Of a stretch of 64,000 nt of DNA, positions 32,319-43,544 are shown piece after piece. A program made the translations under genes and the position numbers. Every line of letters starts with the position of its first letter. Position 1 is the first letter of the stretch. The notes beneath the pieces are model-generated. The model searched no databases. It was given only the letters and a program-made list of their open reading frames with translations, and had not been told where the DNA came from. Origin of the DNA: Golubevia sp. BC0850. Lineage: Eukaryota > Basidiomycota > Exobasidiomycetes > Golubeviales > Golubeviaceae. Location of the stretch: assembly GCA_012976225.1 (NCBI GenBank), contig JAAVVG010000019.1:62001-126000 (forward strand). The letters run 5' to 3'.

Positions 32319-34547
32319 TTAAGCGGCAGCAGCTGGGGCTGGAGCCTCACCGTTAGCAGCAGTCTTCTTGTTCTTCTTCTTGGTCTGTCTGACGGAGGTA
32401 GCCAAAAGTGTCTTGAGCTCTTCACTTTCAACGTTCTTCTCGCATCTAACCTTCTCGGCACTGTACCAAGAGTTACCTGGAGTTAACCTGATGGCTCCCT
32501 TGCTTGAGATAGCAACGGTGAAGAAGATCTGGACGGTCTTAGCATCCTTCTCTCCATCATAGAGGACATCGAAAGGAACCAATAGTCCGTGGTTTTGACA
32601 TTCCTTGACTCCCAATCTTCCACGAACTTCGTCTTCCAATTGTCGGATGTTGAATGGGAAAGCTCCGGATTTCTTCTGGATTTCTGAGTAGGTCTTGCGT
32701 CCAGTAGCAGACTTTAGGAGGTATGTCTGAGTCGTCTTCTTGTAGATTGTGGTACGTTGTTCATCGGTCTTGGGCTGTAGGGGAAAAATAAGATAGGGCG
32801 AGGAGAAGGAGGGGAGAGAGAGAAGAAAGAATGATAAGAGGGCGATTCGAGCAGAAAGCTGCAGAGCAGAACAGTCAACTCACGCTTCCCTCAGCACTGG
32901 AAGTAAGCGATAGATCTACTCCATAGACTTCATTTTCCTCTGAAAAGTCGAAAAGAGGGGAAAGAGAGGGAGAGTCAGTAAGTCTTTCGGCGAACAAGCT
33001 ACCCACTGCTCTGGTCCTCAAGAACTTACCGAGCTTGCAAGTCTCAGGTCTGTTGGATGGATCCTAAAAGTCGGTGGTGAAGAGAGGGCGATATAGCACA
33101 AAATCAGCTCAAGGTGTAGGATTCTGCTGCCGAGCGAAGACTGATACTCACAGCAGCTAAAACAATCTTCTTCTTTCCATCGATGACATCTTTCTCCATC
33201 AGGTTGGATTGCATTCCACCGACGGCGCGGCATCCTGAAGGGAAGAATCGGCAAATAGAAGAAAGAGTGAGAAATAGGTGCGTAGGAGGGAGAGGGGTGA
33301 GAGAAAGGATCGACTGAGGTGCGCTACTTCAAACTTTTTCCTAACTGCCGAGCTGATCTTCTATTCTACTTCTTTGCCTTCAGACTCTCCTTGCCAACTC
33401 CTCATTCCGACTGCCCAATACTGACCGAATTCCTTGACAGCCTCTTCAATCTTCTTAGCAACCTCAGTGCTGATAGCACCTGGCTTCATGACTCTGAGAG
33501 CAACTTCGCTAGCTACCTGAACAGCCTTCAACAGATCAGCAACCTTTCCTTCGACTGGTTCTTCCTTGGTGGCACCGACAACCAAGGTTTCAGCTGCAAC
33601 AGCTGCGAAACCATCTAATTGAGCTCCAAGTTGGATCTTGACTACATCTCCCTTCTTTAAGGCTTGAGATGAAGAAGCTTCAGTTGGAAGTGGGGAGAAG
33701 TTGCAGATGATGTGGTTGACTGAAACGGTGGTTGGGAAAGCAGAACCTGGGAAGAGGAGGAGGAGGAAGAAGGGAGGAATGAGAAGAGGATAGATGAATA
33801 GACATCTGCGATAGAGAGACTTCGAATGCAGCTTGGTTTCCTGAACTGATATGAGATTCCTCGTGATAAGCTCTAGAGGCCATAAAGCGAGCTCTTGTGA
33901 CCAAGTCGCATCTTCAGCGCTGCGACCTCTTGGAGGCACAGCTCGATTCACGCAGCTCGAACAGATTCTGTCAAGCATGCTAGCCCCTGGACACTTATGG
34001 AAGCTACCATTGTGCTAGTTGATTCGGCTCCTCTATTCCTCAAAGACAAACAGCCAAAGGCGAATCCAAGGTGAAGCTCTTCCTGCCTACTGAAGCTTTC
34101 TTCCTCCTTCTCGTCTTCCGCCTTCTGATCAGTCAGCGATCATTTGTGGCCCTCTTGCCCTTCAGGAAGAACCATGATTCAGTTCCGATAGACTCCCCAT
34201 ATCTTAGAGTGAGCTATTGGCCACAAAGACTCACCTTTAGACATCTTCTTGTCACTTTTGTAGACGCTCTTGGTAGCTTCTTCAACAGCTTCATCTCCAG
34301 CCTTGCATAGTGATAGGATGGTGGCTCCCTCGACAGCAAGGGAAATGACCTTTTGGAGGGCTTTGTGAGCGATGTCTCCAGATGTTTTGTACTGGGCGTT
34401 GGTGAGTTGGAGAGGTTAGAAAGGTAGTAGGAGGAAGAGATGGAAGAGATGGAGACTCACCTTGGTTAGGGTGGCTTCAGAGAATGAGTCCTCCTTTTTG
34501 GCATCAACAGCTGGAGTTGGAGTAGTGACTTGTTCTTCGGCTGACAT
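32319..34547 (-). CDS. Ebp1/PA2G4 (proliferation-associated 2G4) homologue, inactive methionine-aminopeptidase fold
   Basis: Binds 60S subunits near the exit tunnel and links growth control to ribosome biogenesis; the pita-bread fold is related to methionine aminopeptidase 2 but catalytically dead in known members. Exon 1 (34547-34461) starts MSAEEQVTTPTP. Exon 2 (34391-34235) has YKTSGDIAHKALQKVISLAV and LSLCKAGDEAVEE. After a 488-bp intron, exon 3 from about 33746 has SAFPTTVSVNHIICNFSPLP, KKGDVVKIQLGAQLDGFAAV and a helix to EAVKEFG. Short exons then give CRAVGGMQSNLMEKDVIDG, DPSNRPETCKL and EENEVYGVDLSLTSS. The long final exon has DEQRTTIYKKTTQTYLLKS, GAFPFNIRQLEDEVRGRLGV and ECQNHGLLVPFDVLYDGE, ending in the Lys/Ala-rich tail KKKNKKTAANGE. 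The order matches human PA2G4 throughout. Confidence 0.93.
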
Positions 34548-35355
34548 TTTGTTAGGAAGATTGAGTTGTTGGGTGGAGAGACGTTCAAAGGCCTGTGAGG
34601 TGGTGAGTCTGTCTACCTGGACCAGAAATAGCAAACCCCCCTTGAACTTCATCCCTCCCGAATGTTCCTTCCTTCCAACTAAAACATAGGCTCAAGATCA
34701 AGATGGGGTTCCTACCCTCTCTCAAGAACGGCACACGAAGGTTCAACTCGACGGGAACGAGGTATCGGTTCTCTTATTCTCTTCTCTACCGACCCAGGGC
34801 ACCCTTTGGGCCTTTGGACAACATTCGGGAGTCCGAGACTTCTCTGATCTTCTCTATCTGACTTCAAGAGGAGAAGTGAGAGAGAGAGAAGGGAAGAGGG
34901 GTCCTTGGAGGTCTGCTTTTGCTCGAGAAGTTGTGAACGTAGATCGCCTATCATTCTCAGCGATCCTCTCTAGTCCACTACTGGATGGAATCGACTCCAG
35001 TAATCAAAAGTTCAGTCACTTCACCAGTTCAGCTCGAGCACAATCTCGTTGCAGATCGGCAATCCCGGTATGTCTAGTACAAGGATTTCGGTACTCCAGT
35101 TCTCCGTCTTAATCCTTGGGACTCAACCCTCTCCTTCACTCGTTCTGAAAAAAGAAAAGCTGGGGAAGTTCAGAGATCCTCCAGTCTGATAGTAGATCAA
35201 TATTAAAAACCAGAAGGATCTCTTCTGAATCCCTTTTCTTCGTCCTCCCACTCCATCCATCTCTCTGCCTCCCTGTTCTTTCCTCCCTACCTCCTCATCC
35301 CTCCAGACGCTTATTCTCAACAACCCAACTCTTTCATCCGCACTTTTTGAAGAAG
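34548..35355. promoter_or_regulatory. Divergent upstream region of Ebp1 homologue and transporter A
   Basis: About 0.8 kb without a supported gene. C/T-rich just before the transporter start (35300-35345). No clear TATA or regulator sites recognised. Confidence 0.4.
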
Positions 35356-38300
35356 ATGCCTTTCATCGAGAAGGTCGACAAGACTGTTCCTTCTACAAAG
35401 CCGGTCTCAGTCAGAGAAGCCATTCCTGCAATTTTAGTCGTCGCTTTTGCGGGTGAGTTGTCTTCAAATGAAACCTCTCTTTTCGAGTTTATCACTGAGA
35501 GCTCAGTACTCAGTGACTGCGTCGCAGCGTTTCTCCCGTCACTCACTCCACCCTTTCCCAACGCTCACCAGGTTTTGGTGGTATCCTGTATGGTTAGTAT
35601 AAAATTGATTTGGTGTTCAAATCAAAGCATCGGTTGATGCAGAAGAAGAACTATCTTCTTGGACGGGGATAGAGGAAGAAGCTGATCAAATCGTTAACCT
35701 TCATTCATTCTTTTCTCTTCATCAGGTTGGGACACTGGAAACATTTCAGGAATCATCGCCATGGATTATTTTAAGTAGGTGACCTTAAATGGTACGAAGA
35801 GTTTCGTCTCTCAGTTCTGATTTCGATTTGTCTCTCCTTCTTTCAGACGACAATTCGGTAACGAGATCTCTCCCGGCGTTTACGATCTGTCTACTTCGGA
35901 ACAGAGTTTGGTTGTATCAATTCTTTCTGTTGGAACCTTCTTCGGTTGTTTAATGGGTGCGTCTAAAGCCAGAGTCGGTGTCGAGTGATCCGTAGTTCTA
36001 ACCCCTTGTTTTTCTTCGTCGACAGGTGCCTACGCAGCTGACAAGCTAGGAAGAAAAGGGGGTGTCCAAGCCGCTCTTGTCGTCTTCAACGTTGGAGTTG
36101 CTATGCAAGTGAGTGAGGCAAAGGGAAATATCGATCTTAACTGGCACCAAGCCCACGCGAGCTTGAGCAAGACTAGACGAGATCTTGACTGATGGCCACC
36201 TCACTGTGACTCCCTTTCTTTCCTTAAGGTGGCAGCAACAGCACTTCCTTTGTTCAACGCTGGAAGATGCTTGGCAGGTTTGGGGGTCGGAATCATCAGC
36301 ACCATCAGTGAGTAGTGAAACAGCCCTTGCCCCTTGTTCCCGGCTTTGCTCTGACTACTTACCTCTCCCACTCCGATTCCCAGTCCCTCTTTATCAGTCA
36401 GAGCGAGTATTTACTCTGTCCTCTTTAAGTTTTGGTTCTGCTTCAAGCTTGCTAGAGGGAGACGTTGTGTGAAGATGGTCGCTTCAGAGATGAGGCAAGC
36501 TGACTTTGATTCTATTTTCGTCTCATCTTGCCCTTTTCTTTTTAGATGCGCGCCAAGATGGATTAGAGGTGCTTGCGTAACTGGTTACCAATGGTGTATC
36601 ACTGTGGGTATCGTTTTTAGAGTGAAAAAAGCTCTCTCTTGAAGGGCTGCCTGACACGTCTGCCAATCTCTACTTCTGACATTCCCTTCTGGTTCCTTTT
36701 TCTTCTCTTTGCAGATCGGTTTGCTCCTTGCAGCAGTTGTGGACGAGCGTACATCTGGATTCGACGACAGCCGTAGCTACAGAATTCCAATCGGTCTTCA
36801 GTTCGCTCTAGCCATCATCCTCAGCGTCGGATTTCTTCTTCTGCCCGAGAGTCCTCGCCATCTTGTCAAAAAGGGACAGGTCGAGAAAGCGGCGATGGCT
36901 CTAGCTCGTCTGAACTCTACGGATGTTGACTCTCCACTCGTTCGTACTGAGATTTCAAACATCCAAACCAATCTCGACGTTGAAATGACCCTCGGAAACG
37001 GAACTTATTTGGACTGTTTCAAGACTGGAGAAAGGTCAGTCCTGAAGATTCTTTGATGAGAGGCTTGATCCCGCTGCTCACCAGAAACAGCTTTTACTTC
37101 CACTCTCTCCTTTCATTTGAACATTCCTCTTCTCTTTCTCGCGCGAGCTTCTAGGAAAAACCTCCAACGTACTCTCACTGGTATGGCTCTACATGCATTA
37201 CAACAATTGAGTGGTGAGTATAGCTCATTTCAAAGGAAGAGAACAACTCGTATTGAACCCACTTGCTCTCTTTCTCTTTCTCTCTCTCTCTTCTTCCTCC
37301 AGGAATCAATTTCATCTTCTACTACGGCACCATCTTCTTCCGGGTAAGTTAGCAGTGACAGTCTAGCAGTGGGAGTCTGGTCGCCAGAATTCTCGAAATA
37401 GTCCGTCAATCGAAAGCTTTATCGCCAGCTTCAAAACTGACGTTTCCATCTCTATCCGAACCCCAGTCTATCTCGACCGGCAATCCCTTCGTCTTCACCA
37501 TCATCTCTAACGTTGTAAACGTTGTCACGACAGGTAAATTAAGAAAGTAGGAAGACTTGAAGTTGCAACCAAAAACCCAGAGACTAAATTTTCTGTCTTC
37601 TCTCCTATGCTCAAAGTGCCTGGAATGTACATGATCGAGAGGGCCGGAAGGAGGAACATCATGATCTTCGGCGCTCTGTGGATGGCTTGCGCAGGTGAGT
37701 CGACTGGCTGAAGTTCCCGTTGAGGTCGCCCTACCGCTGACACTTCGAGATATCCTCACAGAGCTGATTGTCGCGAGTATCGGAGTCTCTGACCTCCAAG
37801 GAAGTGCTCGGGAGATGGGTTCTAAAGCTCAAATTGCGTAAGTATCAGCTGAAGTCTGGGTCTAGCTTCTCCAACACTAAAAGTGACCTCACTCTCCTTC
37901 CTATCTTCCTTTCTCTTCAAAGTTTCGTGTGCATATATGTGGGCGAGTATCAGCTCAAGGCTTGTCTTCCGGCTTTTCAGCAGCAGTCACTAATCACCTA
38001 GCTGTGAGAGGGAGGGCTGCGACCTTCTCTCTTGACCCAACCATGTCAGCCCTCCGCTTCAACACCTCTCTGAACCTTTTCACTTACCTCACGGTGCATT
38101 TGCCTTCCTCCAATAGCCGGTTTTGCCTCTACTTGGGGACCAGCAGCCTGGGTTATTTGTGGAGAATCTTTCCCAGTGAGTAAAAGTCGCTGCTGTCGAC
38201 ATGAGAGGCTGTTTGCTAAAGGATTCCCATCTCTCCTCCCTGAATCATTCGCCTTAATCAGTTGGCTATTCGTGCAAAAGCTCTCTCCATCTGTGTTGCC

Positions 38301-38794
38301 ACGAATTGGCTGTTCAACTGGGCCATAGGTAAGTAAGACTCTAGTGTCGCTGTCCCTTCGCATCTTCAAGACCATTGACCTTTCTCTTTCTCTTCTTTTG
38401 ATCTTAGGGTACGCCACTCCTTATTTGGTTGATGCCATCGGAATCAAAGTTTTCTTTATCTGGTCAGTGCACTGGCCTCAACTCGACATTTCCAATGCTT
38501 GTCCGATCCCTTCAGTGTCTCTGACCGCTTCCTTTCTTTCGATTCATTTCTCTTTTACTTCATCTTAGGTTTGCGAGCATTCTCGTCGGTTCGGTTTACA
38601 GTTATCTGTTTATATTTGAGACAGCCAACCTCTCTCTCGAAGAAGTCGACGAACTCTACGCTCAAACCACCGCAAGAAAGTCCAAAGCTCTCAACGCTCA
38701 ATTCAGGGCTCAAAGAACTGATATTGAGTACGCCAACGCACCCATGCCTCATGTGGGTTCAATTTCTTCCAAGGGAGATGAACAGAAGGTCTGA
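35356..38794 (+). CDS. MFS sugar transporter A (hexose porter family)
   Basis: Twelve-helix sugar/H+ symporter or facilitator of the plasma membrane. More than a dozen exons. Family motifs in order: REAIPAILVVAFAG, a 21-nt exon FGGILYG (35572-35592), WDTGNISGIIAMDYFKRQFG, SLVVSILSVGTFFGCLMG, ADKLGRKGGVQAALVV, GRCLAGLGVGIISTI, VPLYQSE, CAPRWIRGACVTGYQWCIT, PESPRHLVKKGQ, QLSGINFIFYYGT, GNPFVFTIISNVVNVVTT, MYMIERAGRRNIMIFGALW, FASTWGPAAWVICGESFP, RAKALSICVATNWLFNWAIG and FETANLSLEEVDELYAQT. It ends DEQKV at 38794. PESPRH replaces the usual PESPRW. Two introns appear to begin with GC (after VPLYQSE, near 36396, and after VCIYV, near 37945). Closest relative in the window is transporter B (48142-50915). 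Substrate cannot be read from sequence. Confidence 0.92.
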
Positions 38795-39366
38795 TTTCCT
38801 CACTTTTAGAATCGTCCAACTGCCCCAAGAAGGTGATTCTCTACTCCGAACTTCGTTCCTTCCTTCTTCTAGCTACTTCTTTGGTTCTGGCTCTTTTCTC
38901 GGCCGTTTTAGCCTCTTCTTTTCATGTCTCTGCCATTTCGCTTTCTCCTTGTAGATTTCGCTTTACCCCTTCAAATCCATTGCCACCGCAATCCCTTTGG
39001 GAAAGCGTTGCAGCCTCGTACATCGTACCCCTTCCACTACCTCTTTAAACGTCATTCTGGGCACAAGAATCTGCTCAAATTGATCTCAAAAAACCGTTTC
39101 CGAGATCGAAATCGTCTCTGATTTCGAAGTCTGTCAAGGTGTCGTGTGACTCGGCAAATGGCTACAAAACCAGCCATCCTCCCGTCTTAGCCACTTTCTT
39201 CTCGAAACCATCAACATTCCACCTTTAACACCTCCAAAGTATCAAAGAAGTAAGTAGCAATTCATCTCTTGTCCTACCTCAATCGCTTCTACACCATGCC
39301 ACCACCAGAGCTCTGGTTAACCTTCTCTACCCCACCTTTTCTCCCGCTCCTCAGTCTATCCTTGCC
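38795..39366. promoter_or_regulatory. Gap between transporter A and the alcohol dehydrogenase
   Basis: No gene supported. Holds the transporter 3' flank and the dehydrogenase promoter. Short plus-strand frames (about 38833-39121) are Ser/Phe-rich and overlap each other, so I take them as noise. Confidence 0.4.
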
Positions 39367-41009
39367 ATGTCTGAAACTATGAAAGCCCTCGTCATCACTG
39401 AACCTTACAAGGTTGAGGTCAAGGAGGTGCCAATGCCAGTTGCTGATGAAGGTTCTGTGATTGTAAAAGTCAGGTAAGTCTTGCTGTGGCCTGTGGTAGC
39501 AAATGGAGACTGAGTGGAGCTGATTGGGCACGATGGAGAGAAGTAGATGGATACTGGAAGATGCGTGGACTGAGCTTCGTTTGTGTTAGCGACAACTTCG
39601 AGCTGTCGAGAGAGAGAGCAAGAGGAAGCAAGTGAAGGAGGGAAGCTCTCAAGATCTTTCTCTCTGATACCCCCACATCCCCTTCACCCACCTTCTCAGT
39701 CTATCCGGTCTCTGTGGAAGCGATCTTCATATCTATCGTGGTCATCAAGTCACGCCTCGCTACGACTTTACTCTTGGACATGAGTTCACAGGCTCAATTC
39801 ACTCTGTAGGAAGTGGGATCAAGAACTTCAAGGTCGGCGATAAAGTAGTTTCTCCTTTCACAATCTCTTGTGGAAAATGCTTCTTCTGCACAAAAGATAG
39901 AACTTCAAGATGTGTTGAATCAAAGGTCTTCGGTTCTGTACCTCTAGATGGTGCTCAAGCTCAATACGTCAAGGTCCCTTTGGCTGACTCTACTCTTTAC
40001 AAAGCTCCTGAGAACGTGGATGAGGAAACTCTACTACTGATGGCCGACATTTTCCCTACTGGTAAGTAGATAGAAGTGCAATGAAGAGCAGTTCGGAGGA
40101 GCCTCGAGAGGAAACAGATTTCGAGAGAGAGAATGTTTTGACTCATTCGTCTCCTGTCCTCTCATTTCCTTACGAACAGGTTACTTTGTCGCTCAGAACG
40201 CTTGGCTAATGCTGAACGAAGAAGAAAGGAAAGATGCGACCTGTGTGGTAATCGGTTGTGGTCCAGTAGGCCTCTGTGCTATCACTTCGGCCCGCCATTT
40301 CTTCAAGACTGTCTACGCAATCGATTCCATCCCAGATAGGCTAGCAGTTGCCAAATCACATGGAGCCATCGCTCTTCATCTAACAGATGACGATCCGGTA
40401 GCAGCTGTCAAAAAAGCGACTGGGGGAAGAGGAGCAGACGCTGTCTGCGAGGTTGTGGGAGTGGAAAAGGCTCTACTGATGGGAATCGACATTGCCAGAC
40501 CATGGGGAGCTATCTCGAGCTGTGGAATTCATACTCATGGAATTCAGCTAAAGGGATTGGATCTCTACAACAAGAACTTGAAGTTCCAATTCGGTCGATG
40601 CCCTGTCCGGGCTGTGTTCGAGGTAAGTCAGAACCATGACAGCAGAGATCCGAGGAGATGGAACCTAAATCAGGAACCTCTGGCAGCTTCTGACAGCTGA
40701 CATGAGTCCACTGAATCTGACAAAATATCCACTTTCCCTTCTCAGCCCTCTCTTGACCTGCTCTCGAAGAACGCAGATCTGTTCAAGTCTTTCGTTCAAC
40801 ACAGAGTTGCCCTAGATCAAGCTCCGGAATATTATCAGAAATTTGAGAAGAACTTGGTTAGTGTTGATGTGTCGTGAAAGGGGTGTATCGGAAGGATAGA
40901 AGCCTTCACGCGCTCCAATCTGACGTTGATTCTCTTTCATCCTTCTCCACCTCTTTTCCTCTTTTTCAACAAACAGATCCTCAAGACAGCCTTCGATATG
41001 AACATGTAG
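39367..41009 (+). CDS. Zinc-dependent alcohol/polyol dehydrogenase (MDR family)
   Basis: NAD(P)-dependent oxidoreductase of the medium-chain family, probably cytosolic. Exons: 39367 to about 39473, 39700 to about 40061, 40181 to about 40629, about 40746-40860, about 40978-41009. Motifs: catalytic zinc SLSGLCGSDLHIYRGH and LGHEFTG; structural zinc cysteines in ISCGKCFFCTKDRTSRC; Rossmann fold VVIGCGPVGLCAITSA followed by an acidic NAD-type strand end (VYAIDSIPDRL); GGRGADAVCEVVG. The C-terminus ILKTAFDMNM is short and usual for the family. The protein resembles fungal alcohol or formaldehyde-dehydrogenase-like enzymes of about 370 aa. Sorbitol or another polyol is a possible substrate given the adjacent sugar transporter, but this is inference. 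Confidence 0.9.
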
Positions 41010-41356
41010 AAATTTCTCTCCTCACTTACAGATCGACTTTTCCCTCCTCTCGAAATGGTCTTCTTGGTCTCTTTGCTTCACTTCTTCACTACCCTTTCTC
41101 TGGCCCCCAACAATTCTGTCTTCCCAGGTCTCACTCGAAATACTATTGATTGTTGAAGGTTGTCTATTTCAGATGTGATGAGAAGCAAACTTGGAACAAG
41201 TGACAGCAAATTAAAGATAGAGAGGATAAATAAAGGAACAGAAACGAAAAGGAGCTTTGCATGCTTGATAGATGAGAGACAAGAAGGGAAAAGAAGATCT
41301 CTGATCAACCCAACCAACAGAATATCTCCTGCTGCTTTTTCTTGAGAAACCTTTCC
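41010..41356. other. Gap between convergent dehydrogenase and CIAO1 genes
   Basis: Both 3' flanks. No gene, and no structured terminator recognised. Confidence 0.4.
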
Positions 41357-43360
41357 CTATTCTAACTTCCAAACTTTGACACTCCCATCATCAGCACAAC
41401 TAGCGAAAACGTTCCTCATAGATTTTTGATTTTCTTCCTCTTCAACTTCGATTAAAGAATTTGAATCATTTGCTGTCGGAGATTGAAGAGTTGAAGGAGC
41501 CCAGGTAACGCAATTGATGTCTGAAGAACCATGAGCTGAGATGATTGAAGAGAGAAGAGTGGTTTTGGGTGCCAATTTCTTTGGGGAAGGATCGTGAGTC
41601 TTTGAGATCGAAGTAAAAATCAGATGGAAGAAAAGGAGAATTTTGGTGAGAACAGAGAGGTTTGGAGGAGGGATTGTCTTAAAAGAGAAGGAGAAAACTG
41701 AAAGAGAAGAACATGAGTGAAGGGAATGTTACTCACCACCTGAAAAATACAAATTTTACCATCTCCACCAGCAGTAAGTATCCTACCCAATCCTCCTTCA
41801 AATTCTTCTTCATCTTTAGTCCAATCACAACTAAAAACACTTCTCTCATGCCAACCTTTCAAAACATTTGTACAAGTCCATTTTTCACCTTCTCTTCCCG
41901 GTAATAAACCATTCAAACCATTAAGACTCAAATCTAACCTTTCTAAATCTGTTTTCTTAAGTCTTCTCCAAATTCGAATGGTAGTATCTTCTGAAACTGA
42001 ACAGAGATAGGAACCACAGGGTGAAAAGGATAAATCCCAAATTGTTGAGGTATGTCCTAGAAGAGTTTGAAAACAAAACCAATCATCGGATGGATCATCT
42101 ATGTAGAGTTTGATTGTGTCATCGTAGGAGGCTGAGGCTAGGAGCTGGGGGACGGGAGGGAGAAGGAAAAATAAGGGGGGAGGGGTTAGGAGAAAGCCTT
42201 TCTCCTCGCATATCTTTGTGACTTCGGCTTTTTTGAAAGCAAGCCGGAATTTAATTTTGGATGAGATCTCGGGGAATGAAAAGAACTTGATTGAAAGCGA
42301 CCTTTATCGAAGGAGAACTCACTTCTTCTTTAGGATGCCAAATTACTGTTTTGACATCTTGAGAATGTTCCATCAAGACCCCTAAGGTTTCGAATTCTGC
42401 ATCAGGTTGAACTAAAAATATGACAATAAAGAATTGGAAAGAAGAGTATGGAAGAGAGAGGGTGGTGTGAGCTAGAAAGATAAGGAAGATGTTTCTCGAC
42501 GACAATTTGGAGTTAGGGCCTGAACCGGAAGATGTTCTTTAAAGATATTGAGTCATTTTTAGTCCTTCAGAAGCTGGGGATCGATCAGGAAAGGTCCTTT
42601 GGTAGCAGACTGATCTGTAGGACTTGGGTAATCTTCTGAATCTCTCTCTTTATCTTCCCCACCCAAAGTTCACTCCTAGATCCTTTTCTCTTTCCTATCT
42701 ACGACAGATTTACTGAAAATGTCTTTTCCACTATGTTCATGAAACAGGTAACTCACCTTCCCAAATCCAAACCGTCTTATCTCTACTACAACTAGCCAAT
42801 AGATTCCCCTTCGAACTGAAAGCAACACTTTTACATTCAGATTCATGACCTTCCAATGTACCTATACAATCCCACTGATTCCCACCTGATGGAGATTGAT
42901 CATGATGATCATTACAAGTCTGACCATTTGCATGATGATGATGTTCTTCTTCCAATAAATCTGAATTTTCATTTTGCCAAATTCCAACCGTATTGTCAAA
43001 TGAAGCTGAAGCTAAAGTTTCACCTGAAGGTGACCATGCTAATTTTCTTACAGTTCTTTTATGTCCTGAAGGGATTGATTCTGTTAGATTGAAAGTTGGA
43101 AATGGAGTGGAGCTAGAACTGGAGCTGGATTGGAAAGTGTAATTGTAGAGGTTAATGTTCTTATCGGTTGAACATGAGGCTAAAATTCTTGAAGTTGGAT
43201 TCCAAGCTAAAGACCAAGCTGGATCAACATGACTGGATAAATTACAGATTAATCGAGCTGACAGTGATGTACTTGGTTCGGGTCGGTCTGGAGCAGAAGA
43301 ATTTGAGGATGATCCATTCGGGATTGATTCGGTAGTTGAAGTAGATGCAGTTGATGTCAT
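41357..43360 (-). CDS. CIA1: Cytosolic Fe-S assembly WD40 protein (CIAO1/Cia1)
   Basis: WD40 scaffold of the CIA targeting complex that delivers Fe-S clusters to nuclear and cytosolic apoproteins. Start ATG at 43360 ([12 protein letters not shown]). Exons: 43360-42757, 42396-42323, about 42146-41751 and about 41592-41357. Seven blades can be followed: [75 protein letters not shown] then [48 protein letters not shown] and the last [12 protein letters not shown] to [13 protein letters not shown]. The [14 protein letters not shown] and [12 protein letters not shown] blocks are characteristic of Cia1. A His/Asp insert ([18 protein letters not shown]) in blade 3 is not usual. The first intron, about 360 bp, is long. 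Start codon is 184 bp from that of divergent BMS1. Confidence 0.93.
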
Positions 43361-43544
43361 CCTGGATTCAGATTGGATGGAAGAGAAATCGTTGAAGGAG
43401 GAGGAGGGGGAGGAGGAAGAGGAGAAGATTACCGATCGAAAAATGAACTTCAAAAAAGTTGTGGGTTCTTCTCTTCCACACTCCCTTCTTCTTCGATTCT
43501 CCTTCTATTTCTATTTCGATTCTAGTCAGTCATTCGTGGCAAGG

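Noticed and set aside
39289-39691. Minus-strand frames overlapping the start of the alcohol dehydrogenase
   Set aside because: They overlap a clear coding exon, lack family signal and have no splice logic.
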